Assembly: GCF_018128965.1 (NCBI RefSeq)
Contig: NZ_JAAEDH010000002.1
Span: 62,001-126,000, forward strand
From: Plastoroseomonas arctica
GTDB taxonomy: Bacteria; Pseudomonadota; Alphaproteobacteria; Acetobacterales; Acetobacteraceae
Direction: 5' to 3'
DNA length: 64,000 bases
Part shown: positions 35,906-45,179 of the stretch, one piece after another
Layout: every line of letters begins with the position of its first letter
Numbering within the stretch: position 1 is the stretch's first letter
Notes under the pieces: model-generated
Told to the model about the DNA's origin: nothing
The model's input: the letters and a program-made list of their open reading frames with translations, nothing else
The model's database searches: none
Position numbers and translations under genes: made by a program

Positions 35906-36819
35906 GCACCACCGCCCTGCCGGCGCCGGCGCCCGCGCCGCCGCGCGTCGAGACGCCGTTCCGCCGCTTCGTCTCTGAATTCTGTGAATCGAAGGTCGCG
36001 CTCGGCGCGCTGGTCGTGTTCACGCTGATCGCGCTCGCCGCCATCTTCGCGCCCTGGATCTCGCCGCAGGACCCCTACGACCTCGGCGTGCTCGACATCA
36101 TGGACGGCAGGCTGGAACCGGGCAGCGTCGGGGCCACGGGCATCACCCATTGGCTCGGCACCGACGACCAGGGCCGCGACATGCTCTCGGGCATCATCTA
36201 CGGGCTGCGCATCTCTCTGATCGTGGGTGCGGGTTCGGCCATCATCGCTTGCCTTGTCGGCGCCTCGCTCGGCCTGCTCGCGGCCTATGCTGGTGGCCGC
36301 ACCGATGGCGCCATCATGCGCCTGGTCGACCTGCAGCTGTCCTTCCCCGCAATCCTCGCCGCGCTGATGATCCTCGCCTTCCTCGGCAAGGGCGTGCTGA
36401 ACGTCGTCATCGCGCTGGTCATCGTCGAATGGGCCTACTACGCGCGCACCGTGCGCGGCACTGCGCTCGTCGAGCGCCGCCGCGAATACATCGAGGCCGC
36501 GCAATGCCTGGCCCTGCCCACGCACCGCATCCTGTTCCGCCACCTGCTGCCGAACTGCCTGCCTCCCCTGATCGTGGTCGGCACCATGCAGGTCGCGCGC
36601 GCCATCGCGCTGGAGGCCACGCTGTCCTTCCTCGGCCTGGGCGTGCCGATCACCGAACCCTCGCTCGGGCTGCTGATCGCCAACGGCTACGAGTACATGC
36701 TGTCCGGCAAGTACTGGATCAGCTTCTACCCGGGCATCGCGCTGCTCATCACCATCGTCTCCATCAACCTGGTGGGCGACCAGCTGCGCGACGTGCTGAA
36801 CCCCAGGCTAAAGAAGTGA
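35902..36819 (+). CDS. Peptide-type ABC transporter permease (DppC-like)
   Basis: The 305-residue permease has a Pro-rich start (MSTTALPAPAPAPPRVETPF), a first helix, and then the DppC motifs HWLGTDDQGRDMLSGIIYGL, LQLSFPAILAALMI and the EAA loop EYIEAAQCLALPTHRILFRH. ATLSFLGLGVPITEPSLGLL and the end NLVGDQLRDVLNPRLKK are typical. The ATG at 35902 overlaps the upstream permease stop. Confidence 0.94.
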   Translation: MSTTALPAPAPAPPRVETPFRRFVSEFCESKVALGALVVFTLIALAAIFAPWISPQDPYDLGVLDIMDGRLEPGSVGATGITHWLGTDDQGRDMLSGIIYGLRISLIVGAGSAIIACLVGASLGLLAAYAGGRTDGAIMRLVDLQLSFPAILAALMILAFLGKGVLNVVIALVIVEWAYYARTVRGTALVERRREYIEAAQCLALPTHRILFRHLLPNCLPPLIVVGTMQVARAIALEATLSFLGLGVPITEPSLGLLIANGYEYMLSGKYWISFYPGIALLITIVSINLVGDQLRDVLNPRLKK

Positions 36820-36829
36820 GCCTCAAGAC

Positions 36830-37792
36830 GTGAGCCTCACGCTCGAAGTCCGCGACCTGCGCACCCATTTCTTCACCCGCGCCGGCGTGGTGAAAGCCGT
36901 GGACGGCGTCTCCTTCACCGTCGCGCGCGGCAAGGTCCTGGGCCTGGTCGGCGAGTCCGGGTCGGGAAAGACCGTCACCGGCTTCTCGATCCTCGGCATG
37001 GTCGACGAACCCGGCCGCATCACCGGCGGATCCATCCTGTTCCAGGGCCGCGACCTCGCGACGCTGTCGGAAGAGGAGATGCGCCACCTCCGCGGCAACC
37101 GCATCGCCATGATCTTCCAAGACCCGATGATGACGCTGAACCCGGTGCTCCGCATCGACACGCAGATGATCGAGACCGTCCAGGCGCACGAAAAGACCTC
37201 TCGTGAGGAAGCCCGCCAACGCTCCCGCGACGCACTCGGCATGGTCGGCATCGCCTCGCCAGACGAGCGCCTCAAATCCTATCCGCACCAGTTCTCCGGC
37301 GGCATGCGACAACGCGTCGCCATCGCGATCGCCCTCCTCCACCGCCCCGACCTCATCGTCGCCGACGAACCCACCACCGCGCTCGACGTCACCATCCAGG
37401 GCCAGATCCTCGCCGAGGTCCAAAAGCTCGCCGCCAACACCGGCACCGCGCTGATCTGGATCACCCACGACCTCTCCGTCGTCGCCGGCCTCGCCGACGA
37501 TATTGCGGTGATGTACGCCGGCCGCGTCGTCGAACACGGCCTGGTGGACGAGGTCCTCGACCGCCCTCTCCACCCCTACACCCACGGCCTCATCGGCAGC
37601 GTGCCGTCGCGCAACAAACGCGGCGAACCCCTGCGCCAAATTCCCGGTATGACCCCCTCCATGCTCGCCCTGCCGCAAGGCTGCGCCTTCCGCGCCCGCT
37701 GCCCCCGCGCCGCTGACGAGTGCCTCGTCGAACCCGAGCTCCGCACGATCCTGCCGGGACGCCAGGTACGCTGCCATCGGCCTCACCTATGA
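36830..37792 (+). CDS. Peptide-type ABC transporter ATPase (DppD-like)
   Basis: The 320-residue ATPase starts at a GTG (36830). It has Walker A GESGSGKT, the signature [16 protein letters not shown], Walker [14 protein letters not shown] and the C-terminal oligopeptide-transporter extension with Cys-rich [16 protein letters not shown] 10-bp tandem copy of the start region (GTGAGCCTCA at 36816-36825 and 36830-36839) lies at the junction with the permease gene; only the second copy is open. The gene ends eight bases before palindromic element 1. Confidence 0.94.
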   Translation: MSLTLEVRDLRTHFFTRAGVVKAVDGVSFTVARGKVLGLVGESGSGKTVTGFSILGMVDEPGRITGGSILFQGRDLATLSEEEMRHLRGNRIAMIFQDPMMTLNPVLRIDTQMIETVQAHEKTSREEARQRSRDALGMVGIASPDERLKSYPHQFSGGMRQRVAIAIALLHRPDLIVADEPTTALDVTIQGQILAEVQKLAANTGTALIWITHDLSVVAGLADDIAVMYAGRVVEHGLVDEVLDRPLHPYTHGLIGSVPSRNKRGEPLRQIPGMTPSMLALPQGCAFRARCPRAADECLVEPELRTILPGRQVRCHRPHL

Positions 37793-37800
37793 GGGGGCGT

Positions 37801-38096
37801 GAAGAAAGCATGGGGGGCTTTGCCCCCCAAACCCCCCACAAGGATCGTGTCGATCCTGGACCTCCATCTGTTGGTTCTTGGTCTTGGGAGGGGAGTTTCG
37901 CCGAAGGCGAGCCGGGTTGGGGAGGGGGTGCAGCGAGCGCCCTCGATCGAAGGCACACCCTCGACGCACCCCCTCCCCAACCCGGCGCATCACCGCAAAC
38001 ACACCCCTCCCAAACCCAGGACCAACACACGCAGGGGCCCGGGGATCGGCGCGATCCCCGGCGGGGGTTTGGGGGCAGCGCCCCCATGCTTTCTTC
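37801..38096. repeat. Large multi-hairpin palindromic element, copy 1
   Basis: The 296-bp element is an imperfect long inverted repeat. The outermost 16 bp (GAAGAAAGCATGGGGG, 37801-37816) are perfectly inverted at 38081-38096. Each arm holds a G/C hairpin and a mini-hairpin GGATCG-NNN-CGATCC (37842-37856 and 38043-38057). An arm ending in GTTGGT...GGGAGG follows. At the centre a perfect 21-bp inverted repeat lies at 37911-37931 and 37966-37986. Arms match copy 2 in inverted orientation. It separates two ATPase genes of one transporter operon. Confidence 0.9.
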
Positions 38097-38108
38097 AGCC
38101 CCACACGG

Positions 38109-39104
38109 ATGACGCCGATGATCGAATTGCGTGGTGTGTCCCGGCGGTTCGAGAAGAAGCTCGATTTCGCCGGGAAGGTGTTGAAGCGATTGGGCGCGCC
38201 CATCCGAGAGGAGGTGGTGCATGCCGTGGATGGTGTGGACCTCGTGATTGCGAAGGGCGAGGTGGTGGGGTTGGTGGGTGAGTCCGGGTGTGGGAAGTCC
38301 ACCTTGGGGCGGATGGTGGCGGGGATTTTGCCGCCCAGCTCGGGCACGGTGATGCGGCAGGGGCGCGACATTGCGGGTCTGGCGCCGGCCGCGGCGCGCG
38401 AGGCGAAGCTGCGCACGCAGATGATTTTCCAGAATCCGTACGCGTCCCTGAATCCGCGCATGAAGGTGGCGGAGATCGTGGGCGAGGCGCCACGGGTGCA
38501 TGGCATCGTCTCGCGCGCGGATTGCGCGGATTACGTCGATGATCAGCTGCGGCGGGCGGGGTTGGATCCGGCGTTGAAGGCGCGGTATCCGCATCAGTTC
38601 TCGGGCGGGCAGCGGCAGCGGATCGGGATTGCGCGTGCGCTGGCGGTGAAGCCCGACGTGCTGGTGTGTGACGAGGCGGTGGCGGCGCTGGACGTGTCGA
38701 TCCAGGCGCAGATCCTCAATTTGTTCATGAAGCTGCGGCGGGAGCTGGATCTCACCTACCTGTTCATCAGCCATGATCTGGGCGTGGTGGAGCATCTCTC
38801 GGATCGGGTGGTGATCATGTATCTCGGGCGGGTGGTGGAATCGGCACCGGCGGTCGAGGTGTTCGGTAGTCCGAACCATCCCTACACGCAGTCGCTGCTG
38901 GCCGCGGTGCCGCGGATCGAGGCGCGCAAGCGCGCCTTCAAGGTGGTGACGGGGGAAATTCCCTCGCCGCTTAATCCGCCGTCGGGATGTCATTTCCATC
39001 CGCGCTGCCCACATGTCATGGCGCGGTGCCGCGAGGAGCGGCCGGCCTTGCGCGAGATCGCGCCGGGCCGCATCAGTGCGTGCCATCTGAACGACGCACA
39101 CTGA
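38109..39104 (+). CDS. Peptide-type ABC transporter ATPase (DppF-like)
   Basis: The ATPase of about 331 residues has Walker A GESGCGKST, Q-loop IFQNPYASLNPRMKV, signature FSGGQRQRIGIARALAV, Walker B VLVCDEAVAALDVSIQ and the C-terminal oligopeptide extension GCHFHPRCPHVMARC. ATG 38109 is used; 38118 is also possible. Codon use differs sharply from the preceding DppD-like gene: wobble positions here favour G and T, there C. It is the fifth transporter gene, but is separated from the fourth by palindromic element 1. Confidence 0.93.
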   Translation: MTPMIELRGVSRRFEKKLDFAGKVLKRLGAPIREEVVHAVDGVDLVIAKGEVVGLVGESGCGKSTLGRMVAGILPPSSGTVMRQGRDIAGLAPAAAREAKLRTQMIFQNPYASLNPRMKVAEIVGEAPRVHGIVSRADCADYVDDQLRRAGLDPALKARYPHQFSGGQRQRIGIARALAVKPDVLVCDEAVAALDVSIQAQILNLFMKLRRELDLTYLFISHDLGVVEHLSDRVVIMYLGRVVESAPAVEVFGSPNHPYTQSLLAAVPRIEARKRAFKVVTGEIPSPLNPPSGCHFHPRCPHVMARCREERPALREIAPGRISACHLNDAH

Positions 39105-39170
39105 GGGCAACTGCGCGCCGTCTGTGGTGTTCGCCTACCGTGCGGGCTCCGCGCAGAAGGATGTTCTTTC

Positions 39171-40070
39171 GTGAATCGCATCCGCGTCACCCATCGGACG
39201 ACGTATCGCTATGCGCGGCCGGTCCGGCTGCTGCAGCATCGGCTGATGGTGCGTCCGCAGGACAGCCATGATCTGCGCCTGCTGGAAGCGACGCTGGATA
39301 TCGCCCCTGCCCCTGAATCGACGCGCTGGGCGCATGACGTGTTCGGCAATTCGATCTGCCTGCTCAACTGGGACGAGGATGCGCGGACCGAGCGGCTCGA
39401 CATCACCTCCACACTCGCGTTGCAGCATTTTCCTGGTGGCAGCGGGTTGCCGGCCGCGACGCTCGACCCGGGCGCGGAGCTCTACCCCTTCTCCTATGCC
39501 TCCGACGAGGCGGCCGACGTCGCGCGGCTGCGCGAGCGGCACCTGCCGGACGAGGCGCGTGTCGTCGACGCCTGGGCGCGGCGCTTCCTCGGCGACAAGG
39601 GCGAGAGCCGTACCCTCGACATGCTCGCCGCGATGACGCGGACCATCCATGACGAGTTCAAGTACGAGGCGCGCGAGGAGGAGGGCACCAACCCGGCCAC
39701 CGTCACGCTGGCGACCGGGGTCGGCACCTGCCGTGACTTCGCGCTGCTGATGATGGAGGCGGCGCGCGCGCTCGGCTTCGCGGCCCGCTTCGTCACCGGC
39801 TACCTCTATGAAGAGGACGATGTCGAGACACATGGCGGCGGCGCGACGCATGCCTGGTGCTCGATCTACCTGCCCGGTGCCGGCTGGGTGGAATACGACC
39901 CGACCAACGGGCTGATCGCGGGCGCGAACCTCATCCGCGTGGCGGTGACGCGCACGCCGGAGCAGGCGATCCCGGTGGGTGGCGGCTTCGTCGGCGGCGA
40001 GCGCGATTCGCTCGGGCTCGAGGTGGATGTGTCGGTTGAGCCGGACCAGTCCAAGCGCGCAGAGTGCTGA
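39171..40070 (+). CDS. Transglutaminase-like cysteine protease-fold protein
   Basis: The 299-residue protein starts at a GTG. It has the bacterial transglutaminase-like N-terminal beta-region (RVTHRTTYRYARPVRLLQHR) and the core domain with the catalytic triad Cys187 (GVGTCRDFA), His227 (ATHAWCSIYL) and Asp243 (WVEYDPTNG). It lacks a signal peptide. Many relatives are cytosolic peptidases or amidases of unknown substrate. It follows the transporter operon after 66 bp and is convergent with the DUF2269-like gene. Confidence 0.9.
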   Translation: MNRIRVTHRTTYRYARPVRLLQHRLMVRPQDSHDLRLLEATLDIAPAPESTRWAHDVFGNSICLLNWDEDARTERLDITSTLALQHFPGGSGLPAATLDPGAELYPFSYASDEAADVARLRERHLPDEARVVDAWARRFLGDKGESRTLDMLAAMTRTIHDEFKYEAREEEGTNPATVTLATGVGTCRDFALLMMEAARALGFAARFVTGYLYEEDDVETHGGGATHAWCSIYLPGAGWVEYDPTNGLIAGANLIRVAVTRTPEQAIPVGGGFVGGERDSLGLEVDVSVEPDQSKRAEC

Positions 40071-40077
40071 GCGCGGC

Positions 40078-40542
40078 TCAGGGCTTGGCGATCATCACCC
40101 AGGTCGCGGCCACCAGCGGGACGGTCGCGACCAAGCCCCAGAAGATCCAGCGCCGGGCTTCGCGCCAATAGGCCTCGGGGATCGGGCTGCCATCGGCGAA
40201 GCCGCGGGCCATGCGGGCCTGGCGGACCTGGATGGGCACCAGGATGAACAGCCACAGGCACCCCGAAATCACGAACAGCAGCTCGGCATAGATGAGCCAG
40301 TCGGCGCCGAAGGGATGCATGCCGGCGACATAGGCGGCGCCGAAGCCGCCGACGGACAGCAGGACGATCCCGCCACCCGTGCAGAACCAGTCGGTGATGG
40401 TCACCAGGCGCTGGGCATGGGCGATGATGACGGGATTGCCGCCGCGATCGGCGAAGACCTTCCAGATCGAGGTCACGGTGACGTTGCCGAGCAGCAGCAC
40501 CAGGCCGAGCACGTGCAGCGTCAGGAAAACATCATAGGCCAT
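40078..40542 (-). CDS. DUF2269-like integral membrane protein
   Basis: The 154-residue protein has four hydrophobic helices. It opens DVFLTLHVLGLVLLLGNVTVT and contains ITDWFCTGGGIVLLSVGGFG, a loop with RQARMAR and a last helix with WIFWGLVATVPLVAATWVMI. This layout recalls DUF2269 proteins. Function is unknown; several relatives are annotated only by domain. Its start is divergent from the secreted repeat-protein gene with a 222-bp gap containing a hairpin (AAGGCGGG/CCCGCCTT, 40609-40631). Confidence 0.75.
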   Translation of the reverse strand: MAYDVFLTLHVLGLVLLLGNVTVTSIWKVFADRGGNPVIIAHAQRLVTITDWFCTGGGIVLLSVGGFGAAYVAGMHPFGADWLIYAELLFVISGCLWLFILVPIQVRQARMARGFADGSPIPEAYWREARRWIFWGLVATVPLVAATWVMIAKP

Positions 40543-40764
40543 GCGTGTCGCGTCCCCCTGCGCGCGTGTCGCACTTCCCGGCGGGGCTGGCGAGATGGCA
40601 CGCCGATCAAGGCGGGCGCCACACCCGCCTTCGTTTCGCCGCGGCCGGCGCGGCGGCGCCGCAATCGCCGCGAATTGACCTTCGCGCAGCCATCAGGCGG
40701 CCTGGCCGCGGGTGCCAACTCCTGACTGCGCCAAAGCGCAACAACCCACCAAGGAGGGTACCCA

Positions 40765-41166
40765 ATGCGCCAGCTTCTCAAGACGTCCTTCGCCGTGTCC
40801 GCCCTGATGATCGGCCTCTCGGCCGGTGCCATGGCCGCCGGCACCACCGCGCCCGCCGCCACCGGCGCGACCACCACGACCCCGCCCGCCGCGACGGCAC
40901 CGCACGCCACGACCGCGCCGCATGCGACGAGCACGCCCCGCAACCAGGTCCAGCACCCGGCCGCGGCGAGCAGCACCCAGGCGACGCGCCCGGCCACCCC
41001 GGCCAACCCGAGCGGCAGCGTCACCACGCCGCGCGCCGAGGTTCGCCCCGGCACGTCGCCCGCCCCGAGCGCGACCGTCGTGACGCCCCGTGCCGAGATC
41101 CGGCCGGTGACGCCGCAGGCGAGCGCGCCGGCGACCAGCGTTCCCGCCGCGCCGCGCGTGAACTGA
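40765..41166 (+). CDS. Small secreted low-complexity Thr/Ala/Pro protein
   Basis: The 133-residue protein has a signal peptide (MRQLLKTSFAVSALMIGLSAGAM then AAG) and a mature part almost entirely Thr, Ala, Pro and Ser. Short repeats are visible: TAPHAT twice and TPRAE(V/I)RP twice. AAGGAGG lies eight bases before the ATG, a very strong ribosome site, so expression is likely high. A bidirectional-looking terminator follows at 41217-41242. No family is recognised; a structural cell-envelope role is only a guess. Confidence 0.75.
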   Translation: MRQLLKTSFAVSALMIGLSAGAMAAGTTAPAATGATTTTPPAATAPHATTAPHATSTPRNQVQHPAAASSTQATRPATPANPSGSVTTPRAEVRPGTSPAPSATVVTPRAEIRPVTPQASAPATSVPAAPRVN

Positions 41167-41216
41167 GCCTGCGTCGACCGGGGGCTGGTCCCCATGCGGC
41201 CATCGGTTGACCCGGG

Positions 41217-41242
41217 ACGCCCGGCCGCAAGGCCGGGCGTTT
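41217..41242. terminator. Stem-loop terminator between convergent genes
   Basis: ACGCCCGGCC (41217-41226) and GGCCGGGCGT (41231-41240) form a perfect 10-bp stem with a GCAA loop, followed by TT and a TTCC stretch. It lies between the secreted-protein gene (plus) and a Bug-protein gene (minus), and could serve both. Confidence 0.7.
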
Positions 41243-41261
41243 CCGCGTCAGGCGCTTCGCG

Positions 41262-42278
41262 TCACTCGACGCGTGCGCCGACGGCGCGGACCAGCGTCGG
41301 CCAGCGCTCCGCCTCGGAGCGGATATGGGCGGCGAAGGCCTCCGGCCCGGTCCCCGTAACGGCAAACCCCTGGCTGGTCAGCGTCTCGCGCAGCGCCGGA
41401 TCGCGCAGCGCCCGGCCGGTCTCCTCGGCGATGCGGGCGATGATCGGGCCCGGCGTGCCGGCGGGGGCGAGCAGCCCCTGCCAGGTGACGACGTCTAAAT
41501 TCTCGATGCTCGGCACATCGGGGAGGGCCGGGCTCGGCTCGGCCGAGGTAACGGCGAGTGCGCGCAGCCGGCCGCCACGAATATGCTCGATCGCGGCGGG
41601 CAGAGTGACAAAAAGCGCATCGACATGGCCCGCCACCACGTCCAACACGGCGGGGCCGCCGCCACGATAGGGCACATGGGTGAACGCGATCCCGCGCTCG
41701 CGCGCGAACAGGGCGCCCGCGAGATGGCCGATGGAGCCGTTGCCCTGGCTTGCCACCGTCATCGCGCCCTCGGCGCCGCGGGCCGCCGCGACGAAGCCCG
41801 CGAGGTCGCGCACCGGGCTCGCTGGGTTGACCACCAGCACCTGCGGCGCGCGCACCATCTCGATGATTGGGGCGAAGTCGCGCACCGGGTCGTAGCCCAC
41901 GCGCGGATACAGGCCCGGGTTGATGGTCAGCGGGTCGGAGCCGACCAGCAACGTCAGCCCGTCGGGCCGGGCGCGGGCGGTCAACTCGAAGGCGAGGTTG
42001 GACCCGGCGCCGGCGTGGTTCTCCGCCACCACCGGCTGGCCGAGCGCGGGCGAGAGTGCGCGGGCGATGGTGCGGCCGAGGATGTCCAGGCTGCCGCCGG
42101 GCGCGACGGGGATGATGATGCGCACCGCGCGGTCGGGCGCCCACTCGGTGCGGGCGGCGCCGGCCAGCACGCCGGCCTGGGCGGCGGCCTGGGCGCCGGC
42201 GCGGGAAGCGAGCGCGGCGAGGGGAAGCGCGCCCAGCAGGGCGCGGCGGGAGACGGTATGGTTCATGGGGTTGCTCAT
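41262..42278 (-). CDS. Bug/TctC-family binding protein next to Lrp-type regulator
   Basis: This Bug-family binding protein has a Tat-like signal (VSRRALLGALPLAALASRA). VRIIIPVAPGGSLDILGRTI, ARPDGLTLLVGSDPL and VPYRGGGPAVLDVVAGHVDA are family motifs. Starts at 42278 (MSNPMNHT) or 42266 are both possible; no ribosome site decides. It would bind a carboxylate-type solute in the periplasm. It is divergent from an Lrp/AsnC regulator across 76 bp, so that regulator probably controls it. Confidence 0.88.
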   Translation of the reverse strand: MSNPMNHTVSRRALLGALPLAALASRAGAQAAAQAGVLAGAARTEWAPDRAVRIIIPVAPGGSLDILGRTIARALSPALGQPVVAENHAGAGSNLAFELTARARPDGLTLLVGSDPLTINPGLYPRVGYDPVRDFAPIIEMVRAPQVLVVNPASPVRDLAGFVAAARGAEGAMTVASQGNGSIGHLAGALFARERGIAFTHVPYRGGGPAVLDVVAGHVDALFVTLPAAIEHIRGGRLRALAVTSAEPSPALPDVPSIENLDVVTWQGLLAPAGTPGPIIARIAEETGRALRDPALRETLTSQGFAVTGTGPEAFAAHIRSEAERWPTLVRAVGARVE

Positions 42279-42354
42279 CGCTAGTTTTGGAATGTCTTTC
42301 TCCACACGCATGGAATGTGCGCAAGAAGAAGATTATTGTGCTAAGTAGGCCGCC

Positions 42355-42846
42355 ATGAACGATGAAATCGCCCCCAAACGCCCAAGCGCGGAGTTGGACC
42401 ACATCGACCGCGCGATCCTGCGGATGATCCAACGCGACGCCACCCTCTCGCTGGCCGAGATCGCGCAGGAGATCGGGCTGACCCCCACCCCCTGCTGGAA
42501 GCGCATCCGCCGGATGGAGCAGGCCGGCGTTATCACCGCGCGCGTGGCGCTCGTCGCCCCCGCCCTGGTCGGCCTCGACGTCTCGGTCTTCGTTGCGATC
42601 GAGACGGGGGACCATTCCGAAGGCTGGATCGAACGTTTCGCCCAGGTGGTCGCCAAGCGTCCGGAGGTGCTGGCCTGCTGGCGCCTTGGCGGCGATGTCG
42701 ACTACCTGCTGCACGTCATGGTGCCGGACATGGCGGCCTTCGACAGCTTCTACCGCCGCCTCACCGCCGAGGTGCCGAGCCTGCGCAAGGTCACCTCCCG
42801 CTTCGCGATGGAGCGCGTGAAGGAGACCACCGCGCTCCCGATATGA
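42355..42846 (+). CDS. Lrp/AsnC-family transcriptional regulator
   Basis: The 163-residue regulator has the N-terminal winged HTH (LDHIDRAILRMIQRDATLSL, then EIAQEIGLTPTPCWKRIRRM) and the RAM/AsnC ligand domain (VFVAIETGDHSEGWIERF, ACWRLGGDVDYLLHVMVPDM). Members bind DNA as octamers and sense amino acids. It is divergent from the Bug-protein gene, which is a plausible target along with its own promoter. The HTH Pro-Thr-Pro-Cys-Trp segment is common in this group. Confidence 0.93.
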   Translation: MNDEIAPKRPSAELDHIDRAILRMIQRDATLSLAEIAQEIGLTPTPCWKRIRRMEQAGVITARVALVAPALVGLDVSVFVAIETGDHSEGWIERFAQVVAKRPEVLACWRLGGDVDYLLHVMVPDMAAFDSFYRRLTAEVPSLRKVTSRFAMERVKETTALPI

Positions 42847-42891
42847 TCCTGGCGATTTGACCCTGTCGGGTGCGGCGAAGCCCGCTATGAA

Positions 42892-43548
42892 GTGCCGGTG
42901 AAGAATCCAGTCCGAATCGCGCCATCGCTGCTTGCCGCCGATTTCACGCGCCTCGGTGCCGAGGTCGCCGCGATCGAGAAGGCGGGCGCGGACTGGCTAC
43001 ATCTCGACATCATGGACGGCCACTTCGTGCCCAACATCAGCTTCGGCCCAGGGCTTATCAAAGCGCTGCGCCCGTTGAGCGCGATGCCGTTCGACGTGCA
43101 CCTGATGATCGCCCCCGCCGACCCCTACCTGGCCGCATTCGCCGAGGCCGGCGCCGACTGGATCAGCCTGCACCCCGAGGCCGGGCCGCATCTGCACCGC
43201 TCGCTCCAGACGATTCGCGCGCTGGGCAAGAAGGCCGGCGTGGTGCTCAACCCCGCCACACCCATCGCCCATGTCGCGGAAGTGATCGACCTGCTCGACC
43301 TGGTCCTCGTCATGTCCGTGAACCCCGGCTTTGGCGGCCAGAGTTTCATTCGTAGCCAGCTCCAGAAGATCGCGGCGCTCAAGGCGCTGATCGGCGACCG
43401 CGACATCCGCCTCGAGGTCGATGGCGGCGTCACCACCGAAACCGCGCCGCTCTGCGTCGAAGCAGGCGCCGATGTGCTGGTCGCCGGCACCGCAGTCTTC
43501 GCCAAGCCCGACTACGCCACCGCCATCGCCGGGCTGCGCGGATGCTGA
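42892..43548 (+). CDS. rpe: Ribulose-phosphate 3-epimerase
   Basis: The 218-residue TIM-barrel enzyme has [32 protein letters not shown] (metal ligands H37 and D39), FDVHLMI (H70), [14 protein letters not shown] and LEVDGGV. It interconverts ribulose 5-phosphate and xylulose 5-phosphate in the pentose phosphate or Calvin cycle. The GTG at 42892 is used; GTG 42898 is possible. Its stop overlaps the following heparinase-family gene by seven bases, an arrangement often seen in alphaproteobacteria. Confidence 0.95.
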   Translation: MPVKNPVRIAPSLLAADFTRLGAEVAAIEKAGADWLHLDIMDGHFVPNISFGPGLIKALRPLSAMPFDVHLMIAPADPYLAAFAEAGADWISLHPEAGPHLHRSLQTIRALGKKAGVVLNPATPIAHVAEVIDLLDLVLVMSVNPGFGGQSFIRSQLQKIAALKALIGDRDIRLEVDGGVTTETAPLCVEAGADVLVAGTAVFAKPDYATAIAGLRGC

Positions 43549-45179
43549 AGGGTCTGCTCCGCAGCTTCACCAAGCTGCGCCCCGTCCGCGCGCCCGAAGC
43601 GCCTTCGCGCCCGTTCCGCGACCTCTGGCCCGGCGATGCCGCCCGCGGCGCCCGGCTGCTGCGCGGCGAGTTCGAATATGCCGGTTCCGTCCGCCCGCTG
43701 CTGCCCTCCGACGAGGCCGGCGCGCCGCCGATCGGCTGGGGCGACCAGGATGGCGCGCCGCCCTGGCGCGTCGCCGTGCACAGCTTCTTCTGGCTGCGCG
43801 ACCTGCGCACGCTGGGCTCCGACGCCGCGCGCATCCGCGCCCGCGCGCTCTCGGCGGACTGGCTCGCCATCGCCCACGCCCCGCTCGCCTCCGCCCCCGA
43901 GGTCGTCGGCGCCCGCATCTCCTCCTGGCTCGGCAACTGGGATTTCTTCGCCGCCACCGCCGAGGACGGCTTCCGCCGTGCCATCATGCAGCGCCTGGCG
44001 ACCGATGCGCGCGACCTGATCGCCGCCCTGCCCGCCGAGGCCGCGCATCGCGGCGCCCTCGTCGCGCTCAAGGGCGCGCTGGCCGCCGCCGTCGCCCTGG
44101 ATGACGACGCCTTCCTGCAGCGCTGCGTGCGCTTCCTGCCCCCCGAGCTGGAGCGCCAGTTCCACCCCGATGGCGGCCATATCGAACGCAGCCCCGCCCA
44201 GCAGATGGAGGCCCTGAAGGACCTCATCGAGATCCGCAACCTGCTGCACGGCGTCGAGATCGAAGCCCCGCCCCACCTCACCGTCGCACTCGACCGCGCC
44301 GCCCCCGCGCTGCGCTCGCTCCGCCACGGCGACGGTGGGCTCGCGCTGTTCAACGGCACGCGCGACGAGAACTCCGCCATGGTCGACCTGGTCCTGACGC
44401 AAGGCCAGGCCCGCAGCCGCGCCCCGCTGGTCCTGCCCGAGACCGGCTTCCAGCGCCTGCAGGCCGGCCGTACCCTTGTCATCATCGATTGCGGCGCCCC
44501 CCCGTCCCAGCGCGCCGGCGCCACCGGACCGGGAGGCATCCCCCGCGGCGCCGACCGCTTGGCGCACGCCGGCACCCTCGCCTTCGAAATGTCCGTCGGG
44601 CGCGAACGCATGATCGTCAATTGCGGCGCCGCCCCCGCCGCCGAGGCTGGCTGGCGCGACGCACTCCGCGCCACCGCCGCACACTCCACCCTCACGCTGT
44701 CGGACACCAACAGCGCCGAACTGCGCGATTCAGGCCTCGGCCGGCGCCCCGAACGCGTCGAATCCGAACGGCAGGAAGCCTCGGGCGGCCAACTCCTCGA
44801 ACTCAGCCATGACGGCTACGCCCGCGCCTTCGGCGCCATCCACCGCCGCCGACTCTATCTCTCGGAATCCGGCGACGATCTGCGCGGCCACGACCGCGTC
44901 GAAATGGCCGAAGGCAAACCGCTCCCCGGCTTCGCCGTGCGCTTTCACCTGCACCCCGGCGTCACCGCCTCCGCCCAACAGGACGAGACCGCCGTCCTGC
45001 TCCGCCTGCCGTCGGGCATCGGGTGGCGCCTGCGCGCCAATGGCGCGCGCGTGGCGATCGAAGAAAGCGTGCACCTCGGCTCTGACGCCAAACGGAGCCA
45101 GCAGATCGCGCTGTTCGCCACCGGCGACACCGGGCTAGTGCAATGGGCCATCAGCCGCGTGAGCCTGCCGGCGCCGTGA
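43542..45179 (+). CDS. Heparinase II/III-family protein
   Basis: The 545-residue protein has an alpha-helical N-terminal half ([60 protein letters not shown]). The second half is the beta-rich heparinase II/III-like domain (about 300-520, with [20 protein letters not shown] and [20 protein letters not shown]). Such proteins are polysaccharide lyases or related enzymes of uncertain role. Genes of this type are often linked to rpe in alphaproteobacteria. No signal peptide is visible. Its TGA directly abuts palindromic element 2. Confidence 0.85.
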   Translation: MLKGLLRSFTKLRPVRAPEAPSRPFRDLWPGDAARGARLLRGEFEYAGSVRPLLPSDEAGAPPIGWGDQDGAPPWRVAVHSFFWLRDLRTLGSDAARIRARALSADWLAIAHAPLASAPEVVGARISSWLGNWDFFAATAEDGFRRAIMQRLATDARDLIAALPAEAAHRGALVALKGALAAAVALDDDAFLQRCVRFLPPELERQFHPDGGHIERSPAQQMEALKDLIEIRNLLHGVEIEAPPHLTVALDRAAPALRSLRHGDGGLALFNGTRDENSAMVDLVLTQGQARSRAPLVLPETGFQRLQAGRTLVIIDCGAPPSQRAGATGPGGIPRGADRLAHAGTLAFEMSVGRERMIVNCGAAPAAEAGWRDALRATAAHSTLTLSDTNSAELRDSGLGRRPERVESERQEASGGQLLELSHDGYARAFGAIHRRRLYLSESGDDLRGHDRVEMAEGKPLPGFAVRFHLHPGVTASAQQDETAVLLRLPSGIGWRLRANGARVAIEESVHLGSDAKRSQQIALFATGDTGLVQWAISRVSLPAP

